From contig JAEYWA010000138.1 in assembly GCA_023431385.1 (NCBI GenBank), positions 12,723 to 76,722 on the forward strand: 64,000 bases of DNA, read 5' to 3'. The DNA is from Bacillota bacterium. Its GTDB lineage: Bacteria; Bacillota; Clostridia; Acetivibrionales; DSM-1351. Below, in pieces: positions 46,726 to 55,237 of this stretch. A model generated the notes under the pieces. The model had not been told where the DNA came from and made no database searches. It worked only from the letters and a program-made list of their open reading frames with translations. Each line of letters starts with the position of its first letter. The stretch's first letter is position 1. A program made the position numbers and the translations under genes.

Positions 46726-47988
46726 TTGGCTAAATATGTTATAAGCGAAGGTGTACCTTTAAAAGGAAAAGTAAGAGTAGATGGTGCAAAGAATTCAGTT
46801 CTTCCGATAATAGCTGCATCCCTGTTAGGTGAGTCAAAAAGCATTATTGAAGAAGTCCCGAATTTATATGATGTCAGTGTGATGTGTGAACTTATCAGGT
46901 CACTGGGGGCTGAGGTAGAACCTATTCCAGGCTCCAATTCTATAGGTTTTCACGCTAAAAATATCACTAATTCAACGGCACCCTATGAATTAGTTAATAA
47001 ACTCAGGGCTTCTTTTTTAATAATGGGCCCCATGCTGGCAAAAACAGGATTTGTGAGAGTAGCACTGCCTGGAGGCTGTGCTATAGGTTCGAGGCCTGTG
47101 GATTTACATTTGAAGGGATTCACGGCATTAGGAGCGGAGATAACCCAAGGGCATGGCTATATTGAAGCAAGAAGAACAAAAAGACTTACCGGTAATAAAA
47201 TATATCTGGATTTTCCCAGTGTGGGCGCCACAGAGAACATTCTCATGGCAGCCGTATTGGCTGAGGGCCAGACAAGTATCGAAAATGCAGCTATAGAACC
47301 TGAGATAGTTGATCTTGCCAACTATCTGAATGAAATGGGGGCATCCATAAAAGGAGCAGGAACGGATACTATAAGAATAATGGGTGTTGAAAGTCTTCAG
47401 GGCTGCTCTCACACTATTATTCCCGATAGGATTGAGGCAGGAACTTTTATGGTGGCCGCTGCAATAACCAACGGAGATGTGGAAATTGAAAATGTGGTAC
47501 CTGATCATCTCAAGCCCATTATTGCCAAGCTTAAGGAAACCGGTCTTGAGATCAGCGAAGAATTAAGTTCAATAAGAATCAAAAGTAATGGCAGCTTAAA
47601 GCCGGTAGATGTGAAAACTCTCCCTTACCCCGGTTTTCCCACAGATATGCAGGCACAGATGACGTCGCTTTTAAGCAGCACACAGGGAACAAGTATTGTA
47701 ACCGAAACGATTTTTGAAAACAGGTTTATGCATATCAGTGAACTGAAAAGAATGGGTGCAAATATTAAGATTGATGGAAGGACTGCAGTTATTGAAGGAA
47801 GGCAATGTCTCACAGGAGCTGCGGTCAAGGCAACTGACCTAAGAGCTGGAGCAGCTTTGGTTTTGGCAGGACTGGCAGCTGAAGGAGCGACAGAAATAGG
47901 TGAAATACAACACATCGACAGAGGTTATTGTCTACTTGATCAGAAGCTTAAAGGACTTGGCGCTAAAATCGAAAGGGTGGAAGAATAA
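46726..47988 (+). CDS. murA: UDP-N-acetylglucosamine 1-carboxyvinyltransferase (MurA)
   Basis: 420 aa, start TTG 46726 after GAAGGGAAGAG. First committed step of peptidoglycan precursor synthesis: transfers enolpyruvate from PEP to UDP-GlcNAc. The catalytic Cys118 lies in LPGGCAIGSRPVDLHLKG; this Cys is the fosfomycin target in the family. The EPSP-synthase-like inside-out barrel is complete, with DGAKNSVLPIIAASLL at the N-terminus. Adjacent sporulation genes suggest the spore-associated copy (murAA-type position), but I cannot tell whether a second murA exists. Confidence 0.97.
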   Translation: MAKYVISEGVPLKGKVRVDGAKNSVLPIIAASLLGESKSIIEEVPNLYDVSVMCELIRSLGAEVEPIPGSNSIGFHAKNITNSTAPYELVNKLRASFLIMGPMLAKTGFVRVALPGGCAIGSRPVDLHLKGFTALGAEITQGHGYIEARRTKRLTGNKIYLDFPSVGATENILMAAVLAEGQTSIENAAIEPEIVDLANYLNEMGASIKGAGTDTIRIMGVESLQGCSHTIIPDRIEAGTFMVAAAITNGDVEIENVVPDHLKPIIAKLKETGLEISEELSSIRIKSNGSLKPVDVKTLPYPGFPTDMQAQMTSLLSSTQGTSIVTETIFENRFMHISELKRMGANIKIDGRTAVIEGRQCLTGAAVKATDLRAGAALVLAGLAAEGATEIGEIQHIDRGYCLLDQKLKGLGAKIERVEE

Positions 47989-48012
47989 GCATTGAGATGA
48001 TTACTGAGAGTA

Positions 48013-48060
48013 AATAGCTATAATTGTTTCATTATATTGAAATAATCATAGCTATTTTTA
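48013..48060 (+). terminator. Terminator after murA
   Basis: Imperfect long hairpin: AAATAGCTAT...AATTGTTTC (48013 onward) pairs with GAAATAATCATAGCTATTT, then a T run. Confidence 0.7.
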
Positions 48061-48230
48061 TTTATAGAATTATATATTGTAAAACGAATTAAACACGTTG
48101 AGTCATTCACAAATTCTATTTGAAATTAATTAACGCAAAATGTGGACTCATAATTTAACTCCTAAATTAATATAAATAAACATGTCCCGGGAATTCAGTT
48201 ACATCATTGGGAATTTACATGGGGGTTAAA

Positions 48231-49226
48231 ATGAAGAAAGTCTGCCTTTACATAATCTTAATGTTTCTGATAATCATATTTATACCCATGCTGTTTATTC
48301 GCGATTTCAGTATTATCCAACAGCAGATCAGCAATACTGTAGATAAATCAAAAAAGGTATTAACGGTAAATGTTTATTTCACCGATCAGAAAAAACTTGT
48401 AAAAATGAATCTTGAGGATTACATTATAGGGGTAGTAGCTGCTGAAATGCCGGCCTCATTTGAGATGGAAGCGCTTAAGGCACAAGCCGTTGCAGCAAGA
48501 ACTTATGCATTGGGGCGGGCCGCCAAGCTTTACGGTTCCTCCGAAACTGCTCATAATGGAGCTGATGTTTGTACCAGCCCCGGCCATTGCCAGGCATGGG
48601 TAAGCAAGGATACCGCCATGAGACGCTGGGGGCTTTTTTCCTCATTCAAATACTGGAATAAGATATGTAAAGCTGTCAGTGATACGTCAGGGGAAATTAT
48701 TGAATATAACAGCGTCATTATAAACCCACTTTTCCATTCCAACAGTGGGGGACATACTGAAAATGTAGAGGATGTGTGGGCAGGAACAGCTTCTCCATAT
48801 TTGCGTGGGGTAGAAAGCCCCGGGGAGGATACCTTTACTGAATACAAAGCTGAAGTTGTATTAGAACAGGAGGATATGGTTAAAAGGCTTAAGTTGTTTT
48901 ATCCGGACTTAAAATTAAAATCAAAGGACATTTTGTCCGACACTGAAATCAAAAAGTACTCGTCAGGTGACAGAGTTATGGAAATAAAAATAGGTAATAT
49001 AACAATAAAAGGCACCGATTTCAGAAAGGTTTTCCAGTTGAAATCTGCTAACTTCAAGCTTTCCAAGCGGGCTGATGGAAAAGTGGCAGTTACAACCATA
49101 GGCTATGGACATGGTGTAGGAATGAGTCAATGTGGCGCTGATTATTTGGCAAAAAAAGGGTATGCTTATTCGAATATTTTAAAATATTATTATCAGGGAG
49201 TGACTTTAAACAAAATTTCCGATTAG
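48231..49226 (+). CDS. spoIID: Stage II sporulation protein D (peptidoglycan lytic transglycosylase)
   Basis: 331 aa from ATG 48231, preceded by GGGGGTT; ATGs at 48207 and 48219 are in frame but upstream of that site. N-terminal membrane anchor (VCLYIILMFLIIIFIPMLF). SpoIID domain with the catalytic Glu72 (AAEMPASFEMEALKAQAVAA), the CTSPGHCQAW region with two Cys, and the C-terminal GYGHGVGMSQCGADYLA. During engulfment it cuts glycan strands together with SpoIIM and SpoIIP. Strong homologue of the family. No convincing sigma-E promoter could be picked out by eye. Confidence 0.95.
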   Translation: MKKVCLYIILMFLIIIFIPMLFIRDFSIIQQQISNTVDKSKKVLTVNVYFTDQKKLVKMNLEDYIIGVVAAEMPASFEMEALKAQAVAARTYALGRAAKLYGSSETAHNGADVCTSPGHCQAWVSKDTAMRRWGLFSSFKYWNKICKAVSDTSGEIIEYNSVIINPLFHSNSGGHTENVEDVWAGTASPYLRGVESPGEDTFTEYKAEVVLEQEDMVKRLKLFYPDLKLKSKDILSDTEIKKYSSGDRVMEIKIGNITIKGTDFRKVFQLKSANFKLSKRADGKVAVTTIGYGHGVGMSQCGADYLAKKGYAYSNILKYYYQGVTLNKISD

Positions 49227-49301
49227 AGATACTGTGAAGAACAATCAATAAATGAAAGATTACTCAGTGATTAAATTATAAGTTTAATTTTCCAACCTTA
49301 T

Positions 49302-49329
49302 GTATATTGTTGCCAATATAGGAAACAAT
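49302..49329 (+). promoter_or_regulatory. Sigma-F/G-like promoter before the spoIIQ-type gene
   Basis: GTATA (49302-49306), 14-nt spacer, GGAAACAAT (49321-49329). Fits the forespore consensus GYATA and GGNNANANT. The spacer is slightly short. It overlaps an ATATTGTT/AACAATAT inverted repeat. Confidence 0.5.
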
Positions 49330-49354
49330 ATTTAATGGAGGTGGAATATATATT

Positions 49355-50143
49355 ATGAAGAAACTTATTCCAGACGAAAAAAATTGGAAAAGCAAACTGT
49401 CAAAATTCTTTAATAATAGGGGATTTTACGTAATATTGGCAGTTTGTATAATCATTGTGGCAGCCACGGCTATATTTGTAACTACTCAAAACGTGAACTC
49501 ACCTGATACCGGTATTAACAGCGAAGGAAAAATAATTCCCGAAGAAGCCAATGCTAATCAGCCAGTACAGGATGACCCTGCAAAGGCAGTTGCAGCTACA
49601 AAAAAATCAGCAACTCAGTCACCTGCTTCTAACACTGCAAAAGAACCGGCTAAGAGTTCAGCACCGGCAAAAGACAAAACCACTGCATCAAGCAAAGTCC
49701 TTACATTTATCCGACCTGTCGAAGGTGATATTATGAAGGACTACACCAGAGATGTAAACACTTTCTCAGAGTCAAAGACATTGGGCGACATAAGAGCTCA
49801 CTCAGGTCTTGATTTTAAAGTAGACAAGCTCACCAAGGTAAGAGCTGTTGCAGACGGAACAGTTTCATTGGTTGAGGACAATGCAAATGGTATCACTGTT
49901 GAAATCACTCATGGCACCAGCGGTTTGAAGACCAGATATGCAGGTCTGTCAAAGCAGGGACTGGAGGACATAAGCTGCGGGTTAAAGGTTAAGGCCAATG
50001 AAATAATAGGTCTTGTAGGTGACCCTATTCAGAGTGAGTGTGAAGATGGCGCACATTTGCATTTCGAGGTTTTGAAAAACGGAAAATCTGTTGACCCGGT
50101 GCCATATTTGAAGGCATCAACTACAACAAACAAGGCTAAATAA
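49355..50143 (+). CDS. spoIIQ: SpoIIQ-like M23 (LytM) peptidase-domain protein
   Basis: 262 aa, ATG 49355 with GGAGGTGG upstream. N-terminal membrane helix (FYVILAVCIIIVAATAIFV, about 24-42), Ala/Lys/Pro-rich linker (about 60-112), then an M23 fold. The zinc residues His149 and Asp153 (HSGLDF) and His234/His236 (HLHFEV) are all present. In B. subtilis SpoIIQ the site is degenerate, whereas clostridial SpoIIQ keeps it; this one is of the intact kind, so metal binding and peptidase activity are plausible. SpoIIQ in the forespore pairs with SpoIIIAH across the intermembrane space. Identified by position behind spoIID. Confidence 0.85.
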   Translation: MKKLIPDEKNWKSKLSKFFNNRGFYVILAVCIIIVAATAIFVTTQNVNSPDTGINSEGKIIPEEANANQPVQDDPAKAVAATKKSATQSPASNTAKEPAKSSAPAKDKTTASSKVLTFIRPVEGDIMKDYTRDVNTFSESKTLGDIRAHSGLDFKVDKLTKVRAVADGTVSLVEDNANGITVEITHGTSGLKTRYAGLSKQGLEDISCGLKVKANEIIGLVGDPIQSECEDGAHLHFEVLKNGKSVDPVPYLKASTTTNKAK

Positions 50144-50206
50144 CCAAATAAATGTTTTAGTAATAATGAGTAATTACCAAATAATAAAATAAAATTAAAC
50201 CAATAG

Positions 50207-50236
50207 CGGAACCTCTATTTATGAGGTTCCATTTAT
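50207..50236 (+). terminator. Terminator after the spoIIQ-type gene
   Basis: Stem GGAACCTC (50208-50215) / GAGGTTCC (50223-50230), 7-nt loop, then ATTTATTA. Confidence 0.75.
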
Positions 50237-50243
50237 TATGGTA

Positions 50244-50272
50244 TAAACATTATTATTCATTAGTGATATACT
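50244..50272 (+). promoter_or_regulatory. Possible extended -10 promoter for the rubrerythrin-like gene
   Basis: TATTCA (50244-50249), 17 nt, TATACT (50267-50272) preceded by TGA. About 60 nt before ATG 50333. Confidence 0.4.
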
Positions 50273-50332
50273 TGTTTTAAACTGCTTTTGAAGGGTATAA
50301 AAGCAGTAATACATACTAAAGGAGAGTCGTTT

Positions 50333-50839
50333 ATGAGTAATGTTAAACAGATTATTGAATATGCTATGAGAATGGAAAATGATGCTCAGGAGTTTTACAG
50401 CTACAATTTGGAGAGAGTCCATTCAGAAGAGCATAAAAAGTTATTTGAGGAACTGGCCGAAATGGAAAAAACTCATTATGCAGTTTTAAGTAGTATTTAT
50501 GACTTGCTAAAGATCACCCCACCGCCAATAGAGCTTTCATGGGTGGTTGACGATACATCCAGAGAGAAAAATGTATCCATAATAGCTGATAACTCTGAGT
50601 TGATATCCAATGAACAGGCTGTTTCCGATCTGGCTATTATAAGGATGGCATATTTAATGGAAAGTGATTTTGCGCTATTTTATGCTAATGCCGCAAATCA
50701 GGTTGAAGACGGTGAGGCCAAAAAATTTATTCTTGAGCTTGCCGATTGGGAGAAAAAGCATGAAACAATGTTCAAGGTAAGATATGAAAAGCTGCTTAAG
50801 CAGAGCTGGAGTGATGTTGCAGGAATTATATTTAAATAG
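50333..50839 (+). CDS. Ferritin-like/rubrerythrin-like di-iron protein
   Basis: 168 aa from ATG 50333, preceded by GGAGAG; the ATG at 50288 has no ribosome-binding site. Four-helix-bundle metal ligands are arranged as in rubrerythrin: EYAMRMENDAQEFY, then EEMEKTHY-type EMEKTH (E-x-x-H), SDFALFY near YLMESDF, and DWEKKHE (E-x-x-H). No rubredoxin-like Cys4 domain is attached. Members reduce peroxide or store iron in anaerobes; exact activity is not shown. Its own terminator follows at 50889. Confidence 0.82.
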   Translation: MSNVKQIIEYAMRMENDAQEFYSYNLERVHSEEHKKLFEELAEMEKTHYAVLSSIYDLLKITPPPIELSWVVDDTSREKNVSIIADNSELISNEQAVSDLAIIRMAYLMESDFALFYANAANQVEDGEAKKFILELADWEKKHETMFKVRYEKLLKQSWSDVAGIIFK

Positions 50840-50888
50840 TATTAAGCACATACATATATAGAGATTATATTTCGGGATTTATTAAATA

Positions 50889-50934
50889 AAAGCACCGTAT
50901 ATATCCCGGGTCGCCGGAATATATACGGTGCTTT
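50889..50934. terminator. Bidirectional terminator
   Basis: Perfect 16-bp stem AAAGCACCGTATATAT (50889-50904) / ATATATACGGTGCTTT (50919-50934). It serves the rubrerythrin-like gene and the converging PPOX remnant. Confidence 0.85.
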
Positions 50935-50990
50935 ATATCGTCAATTGAAGTTCATACTTCACCTACTGCTTTCAGCGGACAGTGATTTCC

Positions 50991-51266
50991 TCACTCATAT
51001 TTAATATATTCGGCAGTTTGTAGCTTTAGATCTATTCTGGTTATCCTGGGGTCATCGTTTATATAGTCCCATATTTGTATGAATTCAGGGACAACTTCTG
51101 CTAAGCACTGATTTTTTCTGTTTGAATAGCGTTTATATGAATTGGGATGGACTTTCTGATAATGAGTCATTATTTCCACATTCTCTTTATCAGCTCCATG
51201 ACCTAGAATTTTGGCCAGTCCTTTTACTTGATAATTCACACAATAAAGTGCAACATGAGGATTTTC
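50991..51266 (-). pseudogene. C-terminal fragment of a pyridoxamine 5'-phosphate oxidase (PPOX)-family flavoprotein gene
   Basis: The minus-strand frame reads ENPHVALYCVNYQVKGLAKI, then LGHGADKENVEIMTHYQKVHPNSYKRYS-like sequence and ends ITRIDLKLQTAEYIKYE. This matches the C-terminal two-thirds of the clostridial PPOX-type FMN-binding beta-barrel proteins. The N-terminal part is missing: upstream, the frame meets a stop at 51279-51281. No start codon with a ribosome-binding site is present; the only candidate is an internal GTG at 51239. The gene end faces the terminator at 50889. It meets the WYL remnant head to head at about 51263, so it is a truncated relic. Confidence 0.7.
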
Positions 51267-51469
51267 TCCGCTTTGATTTTATGCCCTGGCTTCCCAGGGA
51301 TATCCAGTATATGGGGGATCACATTATTGTGCAAACTCTATATCCCGACGATTCATGGTTATATCAGGCTTTATTAAGCTTTGGAAAAAATGTAGAGGTT
51401 ATTGAACCGGCACATATTCGTAAAAAATTACAGAACGAGGCTCAAGAAATACTTTGTATGTACTCCTGA
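51263..51469 (+). pseudogene. C-terminal fragment of a WYL-domain (YafY-type) transcriptional regulator gene
   Basis: The plus-strand frame reads FLRFDFMPWLPRDIQYMGDH, then IIVQTLYPDDSWLYQALLSFG and NVEVIEPAHIRKKLQNEAQEIL. This resembles the end of the WYL domain (WCX extension) of HTH-WYL regulators. The N-terminal HTH and most of the WYL domain are missing. The frame continues upstream to 51122, but there it is antisense to the PPOX remnant and has no similarity to WYL proteins. HTH-WYL genes and PPOX-type genes are often divergent neighbours in clostridia, so one deletion removing both 5' halves would give this arrangement. Confidence 0.65.
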
Positions 51470-51558
51470 AATACAAATTGTACAAATACTATCAGTTTAT
51501 TGAAATATTTATTTAAAAGCCGTCCGCGTTGATGTTCCCGATTTTCTTGTATTATTGG

Positions 51559-51587
51559 TTCTTAAATAGTAAAATGTAAAATATAAT
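51559..51587 (+). promoter_or_regulatory. Possible ddl promoter
   Basis: TTCTTA (51559-51564), 17 nt, TATAAT (51582-51587). Perfect -10, weak -35. It would give a leader of about 110 nt containing the folded element at 51604-51696. Confidence 0.35.
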
Positions 51588-51603
51588 TCAAATGGTACCA
51601 TAA

Positions 51604-51696
51604 AAAAGCGGATAACGATTAGTATACGAAGTCTTCCGATGGCTTCGTGCATGTGGCTCAGAGCCACTAACGCGTCAAAACGCTATACCGCTTAGG
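51604..51696 (+). ncRNA. Four-stem structured leader of ddl
   Basis: An outer stem (AAGCGGAT near 51606, ATACCGCTT near 51685-51695) encloses three hairpins: GAAGT/GCTTC (about 51629-51647), the perfect GTGGCT-CAG-AGCCAC (about 51654-51668) and GCGT-CAAA-ACGC (about 51672-51683). The 3' arm of the outer stem touches the AGGAGG ribosome-binding site at about 51696. I do not recognise it as a known riboswitch class. Confidence 0.5.
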
Positions 51697-51704
51697 AGGT
51701 TAAT

Positions 51705-52859
51705 ATGGCAAAAGAAAGAGTAGCTGTAATATTCGGAGGACAATCCTCTGAACATGAGGTGTCAAGGTTCTCGGCCCAATCGGTAATTGAGAACATAAAT
51801 AAAGAAAAATACGATATTGTTATGATAGGTATTACTAAGGAAGGTCAATGGCTCACATATGAAGGCCCTACCAATAAAATTGGCAGCGGAGAATGGGAGA
51901 AGCTGGCGTTAGCTGCCGCTCAGGAGAGAAGACAAAATACTCTGCTTATGACTACCGATAGTAATCAGACAAATACACAACCGGAGGAGTTGGCAGTAAG
52001 CAATACAGCAAGAGGTATATTCGGTGAGAACTCAAAAGAACCTATAAATGTAATATTTCCGGTGCTGCATGGCTGTAACGGTGAAGACGGAACTATTCAG
52101 GGCTTGTTTGAACTGGCAGGGATACCCTATGTTGGCTGCGGGGTTCTGGGCTCTGCTGTCGGTATGGATAAGGCCTATACCAAAATTATATTTGAAAAGG
52201 AAGGACTGCCCCAGGGGGATTATCTTGTATTCAACAGAAAACAGGTTAACTTCCGTATTGACGAAGTAATAGAAGAAATTGAGGGCAGACTTACATATCC
52301 CTGCTTTGTTAAACCTTCAAATGCAGGTTCTTCGGTAGGGGTTAACAAGGCGTCAAACAGGGAGCAATTGAAAAGGGCTCTTGAGATAGCAGCAAAGAAT
52401 GACAGAAGGATTCTGGTTGAGGAATTTATTAACGGAAGAGAAATAGAATGTGCAGTTCTTGGAAACGACAATCCGATAGCATCAACAGTAGGAGAGGTTA
52501 TTCCATGTAATGAATTTTATGATTATGAGGCAAAATATCAAGTAGGTGATGCTTCAAGGGTAATGATACCGGCTGAAAATCTTTCTGCCGAAACTGTGCA
52601 AAAGATAAGGGAGTATGCAGTCAGAGCATTCAAATGCCTCGATTGCGCCGGGCTATCAAGAGTAGATTTCTTTGTACATAAGGATACAGAGGATATATAT
52701 ATTAATGAAATTAATACACTTCCCGGATTTACTCAGATCAGCATGTATTCCAAATTGTGGGCTGCAAGCGGGATCCCGTATTCCGAACTGATTGACAGGC
52801 TTATTGAACTGGCCTATGAAAGGTTTGAAGACTGTAAAAGGGAGTATACTAAATCCTGA
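51705..52859 (+). CDS. ddl: D-alanine--D-alanine ligase
   Basis: 384 aa, ATG 51705 with AGGAGG 5-9 nt upstream. ATP-grasp enzyme joining two D-Ala for peptidoglycan. N-terminal EHEVSRFSAQSV, central HGCNGEDGTIQGLFELAGIP and YVGCGVLGSAVGMDK, PCFVKPSNAGSSVGV for ATP binding, and EINTLPGFTQISMYSKLW with the metal ligands. It has an insertion around residues 65-105 (ERRQNTLLMTTDSNQTNTQP) compared with short Ddl proteins. Preceded by a structured leader that may control it. Confidence 0.95.
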   Translation: MAKERVAVIFGGQSSEHEVSRFSAQSVIENINKEKYDIVMIGITKEGQWLTYEGPTNKIGSGEWEKLALAAAQERRQNTLLMTTDSNQTNTQPEELAVSNTARGIFGENSKEPINVIFPVLHGCNGEDGTIQGLFELAGIPYVGCGVLGSAVGMDKAYTKIIFEKEGLPQGDYLVFNRKQVNFRIDEVIEEIEGRLTYPCFVKPSNAGSSVGVNKASNREQLKRALEIAAKNDRRILVEEFINGREIECAVLGNDNPIASTVGEVIPCNEFYDYEAKYQVGDASRVMIPAENLSAETVQKIREYAVRAFKCLDCAGLSRVDFFVHKDTEDIYINEINTLPGFTQISMYSKLWAASGIPYSELIDRLIELAYERFEDCKREYTKS

Positions 52860-52910
52860 TTTTTCGTTACCAACTAAATACCTTTTTTTGTTTAAAATTG
52901 CTCCTTCTAG

Positions 52911-52939
52911 TTGAAAAAAATGTGTTATATGTATATTAT
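52911..52939 (+). promoter_or_regulatory. Sigma-A promoter for the DUF1934-argS pair
   Basis: TTGAAA (52911-52916), 17 nt, TATTAT (52934-52939), 75 nt before ATG 53014. Confidence 0.6.
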
Positions 52940-53013
52940 AACGTATAGGTAAAAAGAAACTAAAAGCAGTGTACTTGAAACAAAGGTACTAATGAAATTA
53001 AGGAGGAGACCGG

Positions 53014-53481
53014 ATGAGTAAGGATGTGATAATAAATGTAAAGGGTACTCAAACTGATCCGGAAAGCGATCAGAATACTCTTGAGCTTATCACAGAAGGA
53101 AAATACTATCAAAAAGGTAATAATTACTATATAACCTATAAGGAAAGTGAAGTAACAGGAATGGTTGGAACTACCACTACTTTAAAGGTCTGTGATGGAG
53201 TTGTTACATTGATGAGATTTGGAAAGGTAAATTCGCAGTTTGTTTTCCAAAAGGGACAAAAACATATCTCATCCTATGAAACCGAGTATGGGGTTTTTAC
53301 TATAGGTGTATTCGCTAATACTGTTGACATAAATATAGATGATTCAGGCGGAGAAATTCGTGTAGGCTATTTGATTGAGATAGACAATCATAACACCGGA
53401 AGAAATGATTTTTATATGCAAATTAGAGAGGTAGGAGCTGTAAATGAAAAACATAACAGAGGAAATACGCCAGCAAATTAA
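53014..53481 (+). CDS. DUF1934 protein (calycin-like beta-barrel)
   Basis: 155 aa, ATG 53014 after AAGGAGGAG. Composed of short beta-strands with GKYYQKGNNYYITYKESEVTG, TTLKVCDGVVTLMRFG and ETEYGVFTIGVFANTVDINI, as in DUF1934 (YwiB-type) proteins, whose role is unknown. It lies directly before argS, a common arrangement in Firmicutes. The last 38 bases overlap the start of argS in another frame, indicating tight translational coupling. Confidence 0.85.
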   Translation: MSKDVIINVKGTQTDPESDQNTLELITEGKYYQKGNNYYITYKESEVTGMVGTTTTLKVCDGVVTLMRFGKVNSQFVFQKGQKHISSYETEYGVFTIGVFANTVDINIDDSGGEIRVGYLIEIDNHNTGRNDFYMQIREVGAVNEKHNRGNTPAN

Positions 53482-55138
53482 AGGAGCAGTGTTGGGTTCA
53501 GTCAATAAAGCCATAGAAGCCGGAGAACTGCCCCAGCTAGAAATCACTGATATAGCTATTGAAATACCAAGAGAAAAGGGACACGGTGACTTTTCAACCA
53601 ATATAGCCATGCAGATAACGAAGATAGCAAAAAAAGCACCGCGCCAGATTGCTGAAACTATTATTAAGAATATTGATTTAAGCAATACTTATATAGTTGA
53701 GGTGTCCTGCGCGGGTCCGGGATTCATTAACTTTACTCTGGACACAAAGTACCTTTATGAAGCTGTCAGGATAATAAAGGAAGAAAAGGAACAGTACGGA
53801 CGCATCAACATTGGTAACGGTAAAAAGGTAATGGTAGAGTTTGTAAGTGCCAACCCCACCGGACCTTTGCACATGGGTAATGCCCGGGGAGGAGCCCTTG
53901 GAGACTGTATAGCAAGTGTTCTTAATGCGGCTGGCTACGATGTTACCAGAGAATTTCTTATAAATGATGCAGGTAATCAGATTGAAAAATTCGGCATTTC
54001 CCTTGAGGCCAGATATATTCAGCTTATAAAGGGAGAAGATGCCATAGAGTTTCCCGAGGACGGCTACCACGGAGAGGATATTACCGAACATATGAAGGAT
54101 TTTATTGCTGTAAACGGTGATAAATATATTGATGCGCCTTCTGAAGAAAGAAAAAAAGTTTTTGTTGACTTTGCTCTTCCAAGAAATATTCAAAGAATAA
54201 GGGAAGGTCTCGAAAGTTATGGAATCCATTTTGACGTGTGGTTTTCAGAGCAGACTCTTCACAAAAACGGAGAGGTAATGCAGACTATTGAACTACTTAA
54301 AAAAAATAATTGTACTGTTGAAAACGATGGTGCTCTCTGGTTAAAAGGTTCAGTTATCGGAAGTGACAAGGATGAGGTTCTTATCAGGAATAACGGTATC
54401 CCGACCTACTTCGCGGCAGATATTGCCTACCACCGCAACAAGTTTGAGACAAGGGGTTTTGAATGGGTAATTAATCTTTGGGGTGCAGACCACCATGGAC
54501 ATGTTGCAAGAATGAAAGCTGCCATGGCCGCTATCGGAATTAATCCCGACAAGCTTGACGTCGTATTGTTCCAACTGGTTCGTCTGTACAGAAACGGTGA
54601 AATTGCAAGAATGTCCAAGAGAACGGGTAAATCCATTTCCTTGATGGATTTGGTGGAGGAAGTTGGAAGGGACGGAGTAAGGTTTTTATTCAATACCAAG
54701 GCATCTGGCAGCCATCTTGACTTTGATCTTGACCTTGCTGTCAAGCAGTCAAATGAAAACCCTGTATTCTATGTACAATATGCTCATGCCAGAATATGCA
54801 GCATGCTCAAGCTGTTGGAGAGCGAGGGAATCATTATACCCGAGGTTAATGCTGCAAAGCTTGAGCTGCTAGAGAAGCAGGAGGAACTTGAACTTATAAA
54901 GAAGCTTTCTGAATATCCTGACGAAGTAAGAATATCTGCCGAAACACTTGAACCAAGCAGACTTACAAGATACGTTCAGGAAGTAGCTGCTTCCTTTCAC
55001 AGCTTCTACAACGCATGCCGCGTAAGGGGCGAGGAAGAGGACTTAATGAAGGCAAGACTTATACTTGTTGATTGCACAAGAATAGTAATAAGAAATGTAC
55101 TTGAGTTGCTTAGCATCAGCGCACCTGAGAGAATGTAA
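53444..55138 (+). CDS. argS: Arginyl-tRNA synthetase
   Basis: 564 aa, ATG 53444 preceded by GAGGTAGGAG inside the DUF1934 gene. Class I synthetase. N-terminal Arg-tRNA domain (about 1-95), HIGH-like motif PLHMGNARGGALGD (about 132-145), KMSKS-like ARMSKRTGKS (about 387), and C-terminal DALR anticodon-binding domain (about 450-564; YVQYAHARICSML at its beginning). Charges tRNA-Arg. Ends with a clear terminator. Confidence 0.97.
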   Translation: MKNITEEIRQQIKGAVLGSVNKAIEAGELPQLEITDIAIEIPREKGHGDFSTNIAMQITKIAKKAPRQIAETIIKNIDLSNTYIVEVSCAGPGFINFTLDTKYLYEAVRIIKEEKEQYGRINIGNGKKVMVEFVSANPTGPLHMGNARGGALGDCIASVLNAAGYDVTREFLINDAGNQIEKFGISLEARYIQLIKGEDAIEFPEDGYHGEDITEHMKDFIAVNGDKYIDAPSEERKKVFVDFALPRNIQRIREGLESYGIHFDVWFSEQTLHKNGEVMQTIELLKKNNCTVENDGALWLKGSVIGSDKDEVLIRNNGIPTYFAADIAYHRNKFETRGFEWVINLWGADHHGHVARMKAAMAAIGINPDKLDVVLFQLVRLYRNGEIARMSKRTGKSISLMDLVEEVGRDGVRFLFNTKASGSHLDFDLDLAVKQSNENPVFYVQYAHARICSMLKLLESEGIIIPEVNAAKLELLEKQEELELIKKLSEYPDEVRISAETLEPSRLTRYVQEVAASFHSFYNACRVRGEEEDLMKARLILVDCTRIVIRNVLELLSISAPERM

Positions 55139-55156
55139 AACTGGATTGAACAATTA

Positions 55157-55195
55157 ATACCCTGTAAAAGTTAGGTCTTTTACAGGGTATTTTTA
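55157..55195 (+). terminator. Terminator after argS
   Basis: Perfect stem ATACCCTGTAAAAG (55157-55170) / CTTTTACAGGGTAT (55177-55190), 6-nt loop, then TTTTTAT. Confidence 0.9.
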
Positions 55196-55237
55196 TCTTA
55201 TCAACCTTTTAAAAAGCTAATAAAATATTGGCTATTC

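Noticed and set aside
48061..48230. Sigma-E promoter for spoIID
   Set aside because: Expected from Bacillus, but no pair of boxes with acceptable spacing was convincing by eye.
51122..51262. N-terminal part of the plus-strand frame that contains the WYL fragment
   Set aside because: Only the section after about 51263 resembles WYL proteins; the earlier part is antisense to the PPOX remnant.
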